Shown one piece after another: positions 48,901 through 58,408 of a stretch of 64,000 nucleotides of DNA. Within the stretch, counting starts at the first letter, position 1. Every line of letters starts with the position of its first letter. The DNA lies in assembly GCF_021389975.1 (NCBI RefSeq), contig NZ_CP089981.1:6349501-6413500 (forward strand), written 5' to 3'. Source of the stretch: Fulvivirga ulvae. Its GTDB lineage: Bacteria > Bacteroidota > Bacteroidia > Cytophagales > Cyclobacteriaceae. The notes under the pieces are model-generated. The model was not told where the DNA came from and searched no databases. It saw only the letters and a list, made by a program, of their open reading frames with translations. The translations under genes and the position numbers were made by a program.

Positions 48901-51900
48901 TAATAGTTACCATTTTGTTCGTGGAAAGTTGTACGCAGAATTTCGTGTTTGTCAATAATTTGCTTAAATGCCTTATCCACCTGTTCAATATTCAAAACAC
49001 CGCTGATCTCTTTAGCAGTGGATATATTGTAATTGGTAGAATTCGGGGACAGCTTATTCAATACGTACATGCGTTCCTGCTGAGCTGACAACGGGTAATT
49101 TGTTTGCTGAGGTGCTTTTTTAATACCAGCTTGTCTCTCAGTCAGGGTTTCCAAATGTGCAGCCAGCTCCTTTAGGGTTGGTGTTTTAAAGAGTTGGGCA
49201 AGTGGCACTTTGTGATCTGCTACCTTTTCTATTTCAGTTATCAGGAAGGTTGCTCTAAAAGAATCACCTCCCAAGTCAAAGTAATTGTCGTTAATGCTTG
49301 CTTTATCAATCTTGAGGTTTGTGCACCAAACAGGCATCAAAACCTTTTCCATCTCTGTTGAAGGTTCTTCATATACATTGCCTGTATTGATCACTTTACC
49401 TGGCTCTGGCAACAGGTTACGATTCAGCTTACCATTTGGCGTTAAAGGAATATCATCAAGAAATATGTAATAAGCAGGTAACATGTACTCGGGAAGATTG
49501 GTACTCAATTGCTTACGTATATCCTGCACCGGCATTTCGCTGCCTACCAGATAAGCGCAAAGGTATGGTTCTCCATCATCAGACTTTCGAACTACTACGG
49601 CCGCGCTATCTATGCCCTCAATAGTTGAGAGTACTTGCGATATTTCTCCCAACTCTATTCGGTTCCCTTTAATCTTCACCTGATCATCGATACGCCCGAT
49701 AAATTCCAATTGGCTGTCTTTGTTTAGCCTTACCAGATCACCGGTTTTATACAACCTCGAAGAGGTAACAGATTCGTTATAGATGAATTTCTCCTCAGTA
49801 AGCTCATTATTTACATATCCTCGAGCCAGTCCCATCCCTCCAATATGTAGTTGTCCGGGGACTCCATAGGGTACAGGCTGTAGTGCCTCATTCAACACAT
49901 GAAGCTCAATATTATCTATTGGCCTGCCTATGGGCACTGAAAGCTCTACTGGCTGACCTGTACAGTCATAGTAAGACACATCTACCGTAGCCTCTGTGGG
50001 ACCATATAGATTGATCAATTGACATTTGTGATCCTTAAACAGGGTATTAAAAGCTTTTACATGTGAAGGAAGCAGTGCTTCTCCACTGCAGAAAATATAC
50101 TTCAAGTGCAGCGCTGCTACGAGACCTTCTTTTTCAACATGATTGAGGAACATCTCAAACATAGAGGGTACAAAGTGAACCACAGAGACCTGTTGTGAAA
50201 TCAGGTGCTCACAAACATCAGAAGGCGACTTCTCTTCATCCTGTGCCATAAGTGAAAGGCTTGCGCCTCCAAATGGCCACCAAAACAACTCCCAAAGTGA
50301 TACATCAAACCCAATAGGTGTTTTTTGTACTAATTGATCAGTGCTGTTCAATGGGTAGGATTTTTGCATCCAGTGCAACCTGTTCACTAAAGGAAGATGC
50401 TCCACCATAACACCCTTAGGTCTACCTGTAGAACCTGAAGTATAAATCATATAAGCCAGGTCACTTCCTTCTATCTTCTCATTGAGATCAGTCGCTTCAT
50501 ATTGGCTGTAAGTCTCCTCTTCAATTAAAATAATGTCCACAGCCTTCAAAGCTGACGGCAGATTATCCACCACCAACACTTTTTTGGCTTTCGAGTCTTC
50601 CAGTATGTAAAGCATACGTTCAGCCGGTGTACTCAAAGGTATGGGAAGGTAAACCGCTCCCATCTTCATGATTGCATAGATGCCGACCATCATCTCCAGA
50701 GATCTACCCATGTGAACCCCTACAATATCGCCTTTCCCAACTCCTTCACTTTTAAGCTTTCGAGCGAGTTGGTTTGCCTTATTATTTAGTTCTCCATAAG
50801 TCAGGTTAGAGCCATTAAATGATAGCGCAACCTGATCAGGTGATTGTCTCACCTGTTTTTCAAAAACTGTAATCACTGACTGCACATCTGGCAATGCTGC
50901 CTGCGTGGCGTTAAGTTCTCTGAATATCTCCAGATGCGTTTCAGGAGCTTTTAAAGCCGGTACTTCTTTATCATTAATAACGGATTCTAATGAAGCTATA
51001 AACTGATCAAACATGGCCTGGATGGTATCTTCATCAAAAAGATCCTCAACATAATCCCAAACCAGCTCAAGTCCCCCGCTAAGCTCAGCTGCTGTACAGT
51101 CAATAAAAACCTGAGAAGTTTGAGACACTGCCATACCCGCATCGCGCTGATCTCCCCAGAATCCCAGGATAGCGTCTTCTTCCGTAGCAACAATATCCCC
51201 TCCAAACAGTGCACTGGTAAACACGTAAGGCATGATAGCGCTTGTCCCCATTTTTCTGTGCCTTCTCAGCTCTCTGATGAAATCAATTCCATCATAGAAA
51301 CGATTATCCAATGACTCCAGCAGCTTGTTTCTAACACTTCCTACCTGATTGCCAAATTGCTCATTGGGATCAATGTTTAAACCCAATATTACCAGTGTAG
51401 TGAAATCGCCAACCACACGATCTATTTCTTCATGGAAAGGGTAGCGATTAAACAATGTCAGGTTAATAGCCAGATCGGGAGAATTACTCCAGAATGAAAG
51501 TACTCTGGCATAAGCCGTACATAACAACACCGATGGCGTACTGTGGTAGGCCTTAGAAACGGCTTTTAGCTTATCCCACTCGGCACTGGTGAAGAGTTTC
51601 CTCTTTCTGTTGAACCTCGGCCGTGCTATCTCTGAAGGGTTGCATTTATAGGGCAACTCAGGTGCAGTTGGAAAATCATCCAATTGATCCAACCAATATT
51701 TTTTAGACTTTACAAACTTCTCTCCTGAGCGTAGCTCATGGAAATTGTTCATATAATCCCTGTAAGTATAGCTTAATTTGGGAAGCTCCACTGAAGGGTC
51801 TTTCAGTAACATGCCCCACTCTTTCACAAAGATCATGATGCTGGCAGCATCGCAGATCAGGTGATCAAAACAGAAGAAAAGATAGTTTCTTTCATCTGAA

Positions 51901-54900
51901 AGTTTGAACACCGAAATTTCAAATAGCGGCCAAACGGTTTCATCAAACAACCGGTTACCGAGCCTTTGGCGTTCAGCTTCTATGTGCTTAGTCTGTTCCT
52001 CACCTGTAAGAGATCTTAGATCTTTCACTTGTATATCGTAGTGATCAGTGTTATGGAATTTCTGTGTTCCATCCGGAAGCATAACTACTTTCAGCATCGC
52101 ATGCCTGTTTAATATGCGATTGAAGGTGTCATTTAACAGCTTAACATCTACACTCAATTCACTTTCCTGATAGACGTTGGTGGAAATACCTCCCATTTCA
52201 AAATGATCGCTTCGCCCCATAAGATAGGCCATTTGGATAGGAGAAATAGGAAATGGATCATAAAAGTCATCTGCTACTTCCAACTCTATGGCAGCAGACT
52301 TTTCCGTCTCTATCGGCACACCTCCACCCAATAATTCAGCTATCTTTCTCGCTGTTCTCAGCTCAAAAAATGTTGTAACAGGAACATCGTAACCAAACTT
52401 TTGTTGCATCAGGGATATGGACGAAATTGCCTTTATGGAATCACCTCCCAATTCAAAGAAGTCGTCTTCCACCCCAATTCCTGACATACCAAAGGTAGTC
52501 TCAAAAGTAGCTATCACATTAGCTTCTACATCATTGGATGGTGCTACATAGGCCGTATCAATTTCAGGACGTTGCCCTGAGTTAAGCAAACTATCTTCCC
52601 GTGTTTCAGTAACATCCGAAAAATTGAGTTCATCGATAAACTGGCGTACTTCAGCAAGGTCGTAAGCGGAAATAGCTACCCTTTGTTCATCATTCGATAA
52701 AATTGTGAACAAGGCATGTAAACCTTCTGCGGGCTTCACAGAAAGCAACTCTTCAAAGCCTATTTCTTGTCCTTTTATGGAGAACTGGTGATTTTTGGAA
52801 GCCTCTGCAGCTATTCCCGTTCCCTTCCAGTCGTTCCAGTTTACGGTATATGCATTAATGTTTTTAGATCGCAATGAATGAACATAGGCATCTAAAAACT
52901 CATGACCTGCATTATAAGCTACCTGACCAAACTTCAGGCGTGAGAATATATTACCTGTGGATGAAAAGTATAAAGCAAAATCCGGGTTTTCACCTTCGAT
53001 CAGTCGTTCCAGCATCAGTGCACCCAGCACTTTAGGGTCCAGGTATTGAGCTGAATCTATCGCATTTCTACCCTGAATTATTCCTCCATTGTCAATGCTT
53101 CCAGCAATATGGAACAAACCGTTCAACGCTCCAAACAACTGTTGTGCTTCTGCATAAGCCTGTTTCATCAACTCCTGATCACAGACATCGGCTTGCTTTA
53201 TTAACAGCCTGGCACCATTCATCTCTGCCTCCTGAAGCTGCCTGATCTTCTGTTTTATTTCCTCGCAGGTATCTCCTGACTCGAGAAGTTCATCCCACTG
53301 TTCGCTTTTAGGAAAATCCCTTTTATCGATCAATAAGAAATTAGCCGGAGTCATCTGAGAAAATGCTTCAACAATTTGCAGAGACATTCCTCCCAGTCCG
53401 CCAGTTAGCAGATAAAAACCCTGACTCTTTACTGACATCTGGTTCCCCGTATCTTTGAGTGCTACAGGAACATATTTCTGAGCGTAGATGTGCTCATTTC
53501 TATAACTCAATACCTCTTTACCTTTGGCAAAAGACATGTTGAGTCCCATCTCCAATAATCTAACCTTCTCCTGTTCGTTGGAGGCGCTGAGGTCTACCCC
53601 TGCAAAGTCTATAACCTGTACATTAATATTAGGGTACTCCACAGGTATCACCTTAACAGGGCCAAGTATAATAGCTTTTTCTGGCTGTACCTTTTGTCCC
53701 TCCAACACCTGGTGTATATCTGTTGTAATCACTCTGATCAACAACTTTCCGGAAAAATGCTTAGACCATGCCTGCGAAAAATTCAACAATGAATTGTAAC
53801 CTATATATAAATCTTTACCGGCATCTGGTGCGTAGGAACTCCAGTAGTGATGTACTGTATCAATATCAACACCCTGTTCTTTAACATATTGTACCAGGTG
53901 ATCAAAATGCTCTGGTTCATCAGGGTTTATAGTAAAGGTATTGTTGTTATGAGCAAAGCTATCTCCCTTTTTCACCCATACAACTTGTTCTACATTTGAA
54001 TATATAGCCTTTTCAATGGCTTCTGAATACACAACCTCATCTACAAATACTATAGCAGCAGGCGCTTCAGTATTTTGCTGAACTTCTGTCTTTGTCTGTT
54101 TCCAAACAGGCTTATAGTACCACTCCTCAAGGCCATTCTTTTTGAAGCGCTGTACACCTTTATTCAGTCGGTAAGTTTTATCAATTCGCTCCTGAATATC
54201 AGCGGTAGACAGTATTACCTGATTATGTTCGCTATCTGAAATTATGCGTTCAAAAGCATCCAGTATTTCATTATGGTCTATGGCTAAAGGCTGGTCAGCC
54301 TGCTTATCTTCAAAGCCCAAAAGGTGATCCCAATTGATAGACAGCCACCTTCCTTTAACCTTATCTTTTACCCAATAACTGAAGGCATCCATAAAGTTAT
54401 TACCTGCCGCATAGGCTGAGAAAGGTCCCATGAGTGAGGTTAGGGACGAGCTAAAGATGCAGAAATCCAGTTCGTGCTCCTTAAAGACCTCATACAGGTT
54501 GATAGTTCCTTTGATCTTGATATCGAACTGTACCTGAAGAGATGAAGCAGGTACTTCATTAATGATCAAGCCCATAGAATCTCCGGTCATCGTACCTGCT
54601 ACGTTGATAACTCCGTTGATCTGTCCTACTTCCTTTTCGATCATTTTTACAACTTCTTCTAAAGAAGATTGCTCTGTGATATCAGCAGAGTAGGTATGTA
54701 TTCTCCCTCCTTTATCTTCAATCTCTCTGATCTGTTGAATTTTTGAGGCCAGGCCGGGTGCGATTTCTTCTACTTTATCCCAATCAGCCCTTGACGGATA
54801 TTGCGTTCTGCTCACTAATACAATATCGGCCTGATTTTGCTCTGAAAGATATTTTGCATACAAATAGCCTATATTGCTTCTGTTACAAAGACCTCCCAGG

Positions 54901-57900
54901 ATCACTATCACCTTCTTTTCCTCAAAAAGTTGGCCCAGTGCTTTCTTTCGTTTAATCACTGGCTGCTTTCTGTATTGCAATCTCCATTTTCCAGTGCCCC
55001 TGAAACCAATAGTAAGGTCTTTGGGTTGCGATGTTTTTAGTTCTTCGAGAAGAACATCCGTGCCAATCGCCGCTTCATTATCGACATCAATATTAATGCA
55101 TTTTATGGCATCGAATTCGATCGGAATTACTCTACTAGCTCCATATATAGAAGCCGCTATGGGGTTTAGTGGTTCTGCTCCACTAATCTGATGTACATTT
55201 TGGGTCAGTGTATAGATTACAACCTTTTGTTCTTTACCTGCATGTCGGTAGAAGGATTTTGCAAAAGAGGTCAGGCACTGGAATCCTGTTGTTATATGAG
55301 AGTCAACCGAAGCTGTTTCTACACCACTGGTACTGATACTCCAAAGGTGAACAACTTTCTCGGGTACAGAGTTATCCCCTTTCAGTTCCTTCAATAGAAA
55401 ATCATACTGTTTTTCTATCGCAGGGTTGACCTGATAGTGATTTTTCCCTACTCGTTCAAATTTTCTACCTTCGGTAACTTTGATAACCTGTTGATTTTGT
55501 ACTTCGAGAGAACTAATCAGTTTTTCAGCGTGGGCAGACCCATCACTAAATACCAGCCAGCTGTATATTCCGTCAAACGCCTGTTTGCCTGAGGTATAAA
55601 CTTTCTCCCATGTCGGTAGGTAAAACCATTCGTCTGCATTTATATTTTTTGAGAGCCCTATGGCAGTAACTGGTACAGGAGCCAACTCAGGTGTTTTCTT
55701 CTGATGATCCTTAAACCAATATCTTTTTCTATCGAAGGCATACCCTGGCATAGATATACGTTGCTTCTCTCCCTTTTTATGTAGCAGGCTCCAGTTAATT
55801 TCGAGCCCTTGTAACCATAGACGTTGCAGCTTATTCAGTAAGAATCTATGGTCAGTGACAGCCATAGCTTCCGGTCTGATGAGGTTTGTAGCATAATGTC
55901 CCTTATCTAAATCCAGGTAGCGCTGAATGGTTGATGTCAGGTCAGCTCCCGGACCTACCTCTATCATAACAGCATTTGGGAGTTCCAAAGCTTTACTCAA
56001 ACTATCGGAGAACCTTACTTTTTCACATAACTGCTTCTCCCAATAAGTTGTATTAGTAATTTCCTGTCCTGCCCAATCTCCGGTATTATTGGAGATCAAA
56101 GGAATCTCTGTCGGCTGAATTGAAATGCTTTCAAGAACACCTCGAAGTTCAGGAAGCAATGGCGACATCATAGAGCTATGAAGAGCAAATTGCCCCGGAA
56201 GCATTAATGAAAGAATCCTGTCTTCTTTAAGCTTGCTTTCCAACCTTATAATTTCCTCTTTAGGTCCCGAAAGCACACACGAATCCCCATTGTCAATAGC
56301 TACTTCTATTTGTGGTATCAGGTATTCCTCAATTTTCTCTGCACTTAAAGGAACACTAAGCATACCGCCCGGCATACTTTTCTCCACCAGTTTTCCTCTG
56401 GCTACGATAAGGCGTGTTGCCTCTTCAAATAAAATACTGCCGCCTATGGAGGCAGCTACCAGTTCACCGAAACTATAGCCAAGAAGCGCATCAGGCTCTA
56501 CACCAAACGCAACCAATAGTTTGGCCAGTGCCCGCTCAAATACAAAAGTAGCGACCTGAGCAATTTCAAAGGTGTTGATTTTCTCTTTGGCCTCTGGCTC
56601 ATTTCCTTTTTGAGGGTAAACAATTGACTTTAGGTCTACATCCAGGTATTTATTCACCTGAGCAAAGCCTTCATCCATCGCTTGCCTGAAAATATCATGT
56701 TTAAGGTAAAGGTCCAGTCCCATATTGACATACTGGCCTCCCAACCCTTGAAAGACGAATACAACAGACCTTGACACATTGCCTTTTGCTCTTACAATTT
56801 TTTTCTCCGTCAATTCTGGGGCTAATGCACTGAAAAGCTCATCCAGGTCTTTACTTACCACAGCACGCCTGTACTCATATGACCCACGCCCAACCTGAGT
56901 AGTGTATGCCAGATCTGAAAGGGAGAGGCTGCCATTACGTTCTTTGATAAACTGACGAAGGTGATCGGTTTGTTTGATCAATGACTGCTCCGATTTAGCA
57001 GATAATAAAACTACGGACTCTTCCTCTTCCTGAAGCTCTGTTTTTTGATTTTCATATTCTTCCAATATGATGTGGGCATTGGTACCCCCAATACCAAATG
57101 AGCTAACTGCTGCTCTCCTCGGCCCTTCACCAGCCTCCCAGGCGATAAGTTTATCATTTACCCGGAAAGGGCTATTTTCAAAATCTATCTTTTCGTTTGG
57201 CTCACTAAAATTAATGCTGGGTGGTATCTCTCTGTTTTTCAAAGACAACACGGTTTTAATGAAACCGGCTACTCCGGCAGCAGCATCCAGATGTCCTGCA
57301 TTTGATTTAATAGAACCTATACCACAATATTTCTCCCCATTAAAGTGATAAGCCTTCTTCAAACTTTCTACCTCTACAGGGTCTCCAAGCTGCGTACCCG
57401 AGCCATGCGTCTCGATATAATTAATTGTGGTTGGGTCTACTTCGGAAATAGCCAAAGCACTTTGAATTACAGCAGACTGACCTTCTACACTAGGTGCAGA
57501 ATAACCCGCCTTGGCATTACCGTCATTATTAATGGCAGACCCTTTAATGACCGCCATGATCTGATCTCCGTCGCTAATGGCATCATCAAGACGCTTCAGT
57601 ACAACCACGCCTACCCCATCGCTTCCCATAAAACCAGTACCATTTTGATCAAAGGGCCTGCAATGTCCATCAGGGGAAATAATCATCCCTTCCTGGGCAA
57701 GCATACCATATTTACGGGGCAATTCTAAAGATGGAAATAAAGTACTAACACCTCCGGCCAGTGCCATATCACATTCACCAGCCAATAATGACTGAACGGC
57801 CATGTGAATGGCTACAAGAGAGGTAGAGCAGGCAGTCTGCACGGTCATAGCAGGACCTTTCAGGTCAAGCTTATATGCCACGCGTGTTGCGAGGTATTCA

Positions 57901-58364
57901 CGGGCATTGAGACCAGAAATTTCAAATATTTCAGAAAAATTTTTGAACTCAGGCAGAAAGTTAGCAACCCAGAAGGGATTAAATCCAGCTCCTGCAAATA
58001 GTCCGGTAATCGGCTTGTTAGTCCCCCCATACCCGGCGTCTTCGAGTGCATGGTATACACATTCATGAAACAACCTCAATTGTGGATCCATGAAGTTTGC
58101 CTCTCTGTCGGTATAATCAAAAAACGATGCATCAAACAGCTCTACATCTTCTAATACACCTTTCGCCTTCACATATTTAGGATCGTTGATCAAATCCTCA
58201 CTTATGCCATTGGCTCTGAGTTCTTCATCTGAAAAGAAGCTAATCAGCTCCTTACCCTCACGGAGGTTGGTCCACAATTCATTCAGATCTTTTGAGCCAG
58301 GAAAACGACCTGACATACCCACTACTGCTATTTCTAAACCTGTATAGTTTTCTTTATTATCCAT
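45960..58364 (-). CDS. P2: hybrid PKS-NRPS, KS-AT-KR-KR-ACP-Cy-A(Ser)-PCP-C-A(Ser)-PCP
   Basis: The largest gene (4,134 aa): one PKS and two NRPS modules. KS Cys179; AT with the atypical elbow GYSFGE (Ser631) and QGLGGQ instead of GQGSQ. Two complete KR didomains follow in tandem: KR1 with a disrupted nucleotide loop (GGLCNRSNIG near 1155) but Tyr1318/Asn1322, and KR2 with GGLGGMS near 1656, Tyr1817 and His1821 instead of Asn. ACP Ser1976. The Cy domain has DxxxxDxxS (Asp2167, Asp2172, Ser2175), followed by an A domain of code D-V-W-H-F-S-L-V-D, the Ser signature; PCP Ser3035. Then C (HHVITD near 3213), a second Ser A domain with the same code, and PCP Ser4076. Prediction: a ketide-linked Ser oxazoline followed by Ser. 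No Ox is present, so oxazoline rather than oxazole. It starts 44 bases after P1. Confidence 0.96.
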   Translation of the reverse strand: MDNKENYTGLEIAVVGMSGRFPGSKDLNELWTNLREGKELISFFSDEELRANGISEDLINDPKYVKAKGVLEDVELFDASFFDYTDREANFMDPQLRLFHECVYHALEDAGYGGTNKPITGLFAGAGFNPFWVANFLPEFKNFSEIFEISGLNAREYLATRVAYKLDLKGPAMTVQTACSTSLVAIHMAVQSLLAGECDMALAGGVSTLFPSLELPRKYGMLAQEGMIISPDGHCRPFDQNGTGFMGSDGVGVVVLKRLDDAISDGDQIMAVIKGSAINNDGNAKAGYSAPSVEGQSAVIQSALAISEVDPTTINYIETHGSGTQLGDPVEVESLKKAYHFNGEKYCGIGSIKSNAGHLDAAAGVAGFIKTVLSLKNREIPPSINFSEPNEKIDFENSPFRVNDKLIAWEAGEGPRRAAVSSFGIGGTNAHIILEEYENQKTELQEEEESVVLLSAKSEQSLIKQTDHLRQFIKERNGSLSLSDLAYTTQVGRGSYEYRRAVVSKDLDELFSALAPELTEKKIVRAKGNVSRSVVFVFQGLGGQYVNMGLDLYLKHDIFRQAMDEGFAQVNKYLDVDLKSIVYPQKGNEPEAKEKINTFEIAQVATFVFERALAKLLVAFGVEPDALLGYSFGELVAASIGGSILFEEATRLIVARGKLVEKSMPGGMLSVPLSAEKIEEYLIPQIEVAIDNGDSCVLSGPKEEIIRLESKLKEDRILSLMLPGQFALHSSMMSPLLPELRGVLESISIQPTEIPLISNNTGDWAGQEITNTTYWEKQLCEKVRFSDSLSKALELPNAVMIEVGPGADLTSTIQRYLDLDKGHYATNLIRPEAMAVTDHRFLLNKLQRLWLQGLEINWSLLHKKGEKQRISMPGYAFDRKRYWFKDHQKKTPELAPVPVTAIGLSKNINADEWFYLPTWEKVYTSGKQAFDGIYSWLVFSDGSAHAEKLISSLEVQNQQVIKVTEGRKFERVGKNHYQVNPAIEKQYDFLLKELKGDNSVPEKVVHLWSISTSGVETASVDSHITTGFQCLTSFAKSFYRHAGKEQKVVIYTLTQNVHQISGAEPLNPIAASIYGASRVIPIEFDAIKCINIDVDNEAAIGTDVLLEELKTSQPKDLTIGFRGTGKWRLQYRKQPVIKRKKALGQLFEEKKVIVILGGLCNRSNIGYLYAKYLSEQNQADIVLVSRTQYPSRADWDKVEEIAPGLASKIQQIREIEDKGGRIHTYSADITEQSSLEEVVKMIEKEVGQINGVINVAGTMTGDSMGLIINEVPASSLQVQFDIKIKGTINLYEVFKEHELDFCIFSSSLTSLMGPFSAYAAGNNFMDAFSYWVKDKVKGRWLSINWDHLLGFEDKQADQPLAIDHNEILDAFERIISDSEHNQVILSTADIQERIDKTYRLNKGVQRFKKNGLEEWYYKPVWKQTKTEVQQNTEAPAAIVFVDEVVYSEAIEKAIYSNVEQVVWVKKGDSFAHNNNTFTINPDEPEHFDHLVQYVKEQGVDIDTVHHYWSSYAPDAGKDLYIGYNSLLNFSQAWSKHFSGKLLIRVITTDIHQVLEGQKVQPEKAIILGPVKVIPVEYPNINVQVIDFAGVDLSASNEQEKVRLLEMGLNMSFAKGKEVLSYRNEHIYAQKYVPVALKDTGNQMSVKSQGFYLLTGGLGGMSLQIVEAFSQMTPANFLLIDKRDFPKSEQWDELLESGDTCEEIKQKIRQLQEAEMNGARLLIKQADVCDQELMKQAYAEAQQLFGALNGLFHIAGSIDNGGIIQGRNAIDSAQYLDPKVLGALMLERLIEGENPDFALYFSSTGNIFSRLKFGQVAYNAGHEFLDAYVHSLRSKNINAYTVNWNDWKGTGIAAEASKNHQFSIKGQEIGFEELLSVKPAEGLHALFTILSNDEQRVAISAYDLAEVRQFIDELNFSDVTETREDSLLNSGQRPEIDTAYVAPSNDVEANVIATFETTFGMSGIGVEDDFFELGGDSIKAISSISLMQQKFGYDVPVTTFFELRTARKIAELLGGGVPIETEKSAAIELEVADDFYDPFPISPIQMAYLMGRSDHFEMGGISTNVYQESELSVDVKLLNDTFNRILNRHAMLKVVMLPDGTQKFHNTDHYDIQVKDLRSLTGEEQTKHIEAERQRLGNRLFDETVWPLFEISVFKLSDERNYLFFCFDHLICDAASIMIFVKEWGMLLKDPSVELPKLSYTYRDYMNNFHELRSGEKFVKSKKYWLDQLDDFPTAPELPYKCNPSEIARPRFNRKRKLFTSAEWDKLKAVSKAYHSTPSVLLCTAYARVLSFWSNSPDLAINLTLFNRYPFHEEIDRVVGDFTTLVILGLNIDPNEQFGNQVGSVRNKLLESLDNRFYDGIDFIRELRRHRKMGTSAIMPYVFTSALFGGDIVATEEDAILGFWGDQRDAGMAVSQTSQVFIDCTAAELSGGLELVWDYVEDLFDEDTIQAMFDQFIASLESVINDKEVPALKAPETHLEIFRELNATQAALPDVQSVITVFEKQVRQSPDQVALSFNGSNLTYGELNNKANQLARKLKSEGVGKGDIVGVHMGRSLEMMVGIYAIMKMGAVYLPIPLSTPAERMLYILEDSKAKKVLVVDNLPSALKAVDIILIEEETYSQYEATDLNEKIEGSDLAYMIYTSGSTGRPKGVMVEHLPLVNRLHWMQKSYPLNSTDQLVQKTPIGFDVSLWELFWWPFGGASLSLMAQDEEKSPSDVCEHLISQQVSVVHFVPSMFEMFLNHVEKEGLVAALHLKYIFCSGEALLPSHVKAFNTLFKDHKCQLINLYGPTEATVDVSYYDCTGQPVELSVPIGRPIDNIELHVLNEALQPVPYGVPGQLHIGGMGLARGYVNNELTEEKFIYNESVTSSRLYKTGDLVRLNKDSQLEFIGRIDDQVKIKGNRIELGEISQVLSTIEGIDSAAVVVRKSDDGEPYLCAYLVGSEMPVQDIRKQLSTNLPEYMLPAYYIFLDDIPLTPNGKLNRNLLPEPGKVINTGNVYEEPSTEMEKVLMPVWCTNLKIDKASINDNYFDLGGDSFRATFLITEIEKVADHKVPLAQLFKTPTLKELAAHLETLTERQAGIKKAPQQTNYPLSAQQERMYVLNKLSPNSTNYNISTAKEISGVLNIEQVDKAFKQIIDKHEILRTTFHEQNGNYYQRIEKQTKFVVEVVKCGQESVDEKINEFIKPYNLSEGSLMRVAVISVDEDRHYLVLDMHHVITDLMSLGLLINQFISAYQGDEIASSEFQYKDYAFWQTNEPAKEESMQYWMEQFEGEIPTLNLPLDYPRPTAPTYEGSRYTGIMDESLVKALETMSRKHEATLQMTLMASFLIFLHKVSGQKDLIVGSPVLDSRPAELSESMGIFVNTVVLRSEVDVKSTFAEFLQYIKERILKNYEHLDVQFEDLVDALDIPRDITRNPLFDVLFDFQNTDTKSVDLPGLKVSDYQISRNNANFDLSLVFIKNDNQLELTIDYKSQLFSEQTIQSYFSCIEHIIRQVVAHDETSVSEVSILTDKEKSRVAEQFNQTAVDIPDELILNPFKKSVQQYPDNQAVRYLNESLTYAELDTLSDKIAAYLQHEFDVKKGDFVGYLANKNLWTIPVIYGIIKTGAVYVPMSLDNPLERSRRIVGEARLKMLVSDHPEADQLVDMVSVLDLTTIADHITDYEGIFEPVALSGTDLAYVIFTSGSTGTPKGVMIDHKALYNRIFWMQKAYSIDSSDTLIQKTPLAFDVSVWELFWWSFTGAALVVLPLGDEKQPEKILNTIEEYGITTIHFVPSMLQAFLNTIKSIPEQNRLKSIRQIFVSGEALSVNHVELFKQTVYNKQAACRLINLYGPTEATVDVTHFECPLDTPFSNIPIGKPIDNIKCYIINEVGQLNPVGVPGELCLAGVGLAQGYLNNKELTEAAFINLDAVGERVYKTGDLARWLPDGNIEYLGRIDHQVKLRGYRIELGEIEAQLSKKLEIEQCVVTSQGVGEQQTLSAYYKSTRELTEKELVEFLMTKIPAYMLPQHYIALSEIPLTSNGKVDRKALPAPDIRDWSYVKPESDIEEKLCELWGEILVVDPAEISTDRSFFALGGNSLRALTLISKINKEFEIEIPFLELFNHQTVQALAAFIELSKWADINDQGNNDKKTEMVI
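52695..54947 (-). other. Tandem ketoreductase pair in P2
   Basis: Residues about 1140-1400 (KR1 catalytic half) and 1640-1890 (KR2 catalytic half), each preceded by its own structural subdomain (WFYLPTWEKV and WYYKPVWKQT starts). There is no carrier, DH or ER between them. Each half carries a different defect: KR1 in the dinucleotide loop, KR2 in the Tyr+4 Asn (now His) and the third loop Gly (now Ser). Confidence 0.85.
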
Positions 58365-58408
58365 TTAATGTTCTGAATTCGATAGGTAAGAATTAATTGC
58401 TCCTTCTG

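Noticed and set aside
13810..58364. Repeated A, C and KS segments as mobile or recombination repeats
   Set aside because: Similarity follows domain homology throughout; I saw no inverted repeats, transposase genes or exact long repeats.
58400..58405. AAGGAG (minus strand) upstream of P2 as a Shine-Dalgarno site
   Set aside because: It is 35 bases before the P2 start, too far for ribosome binding.
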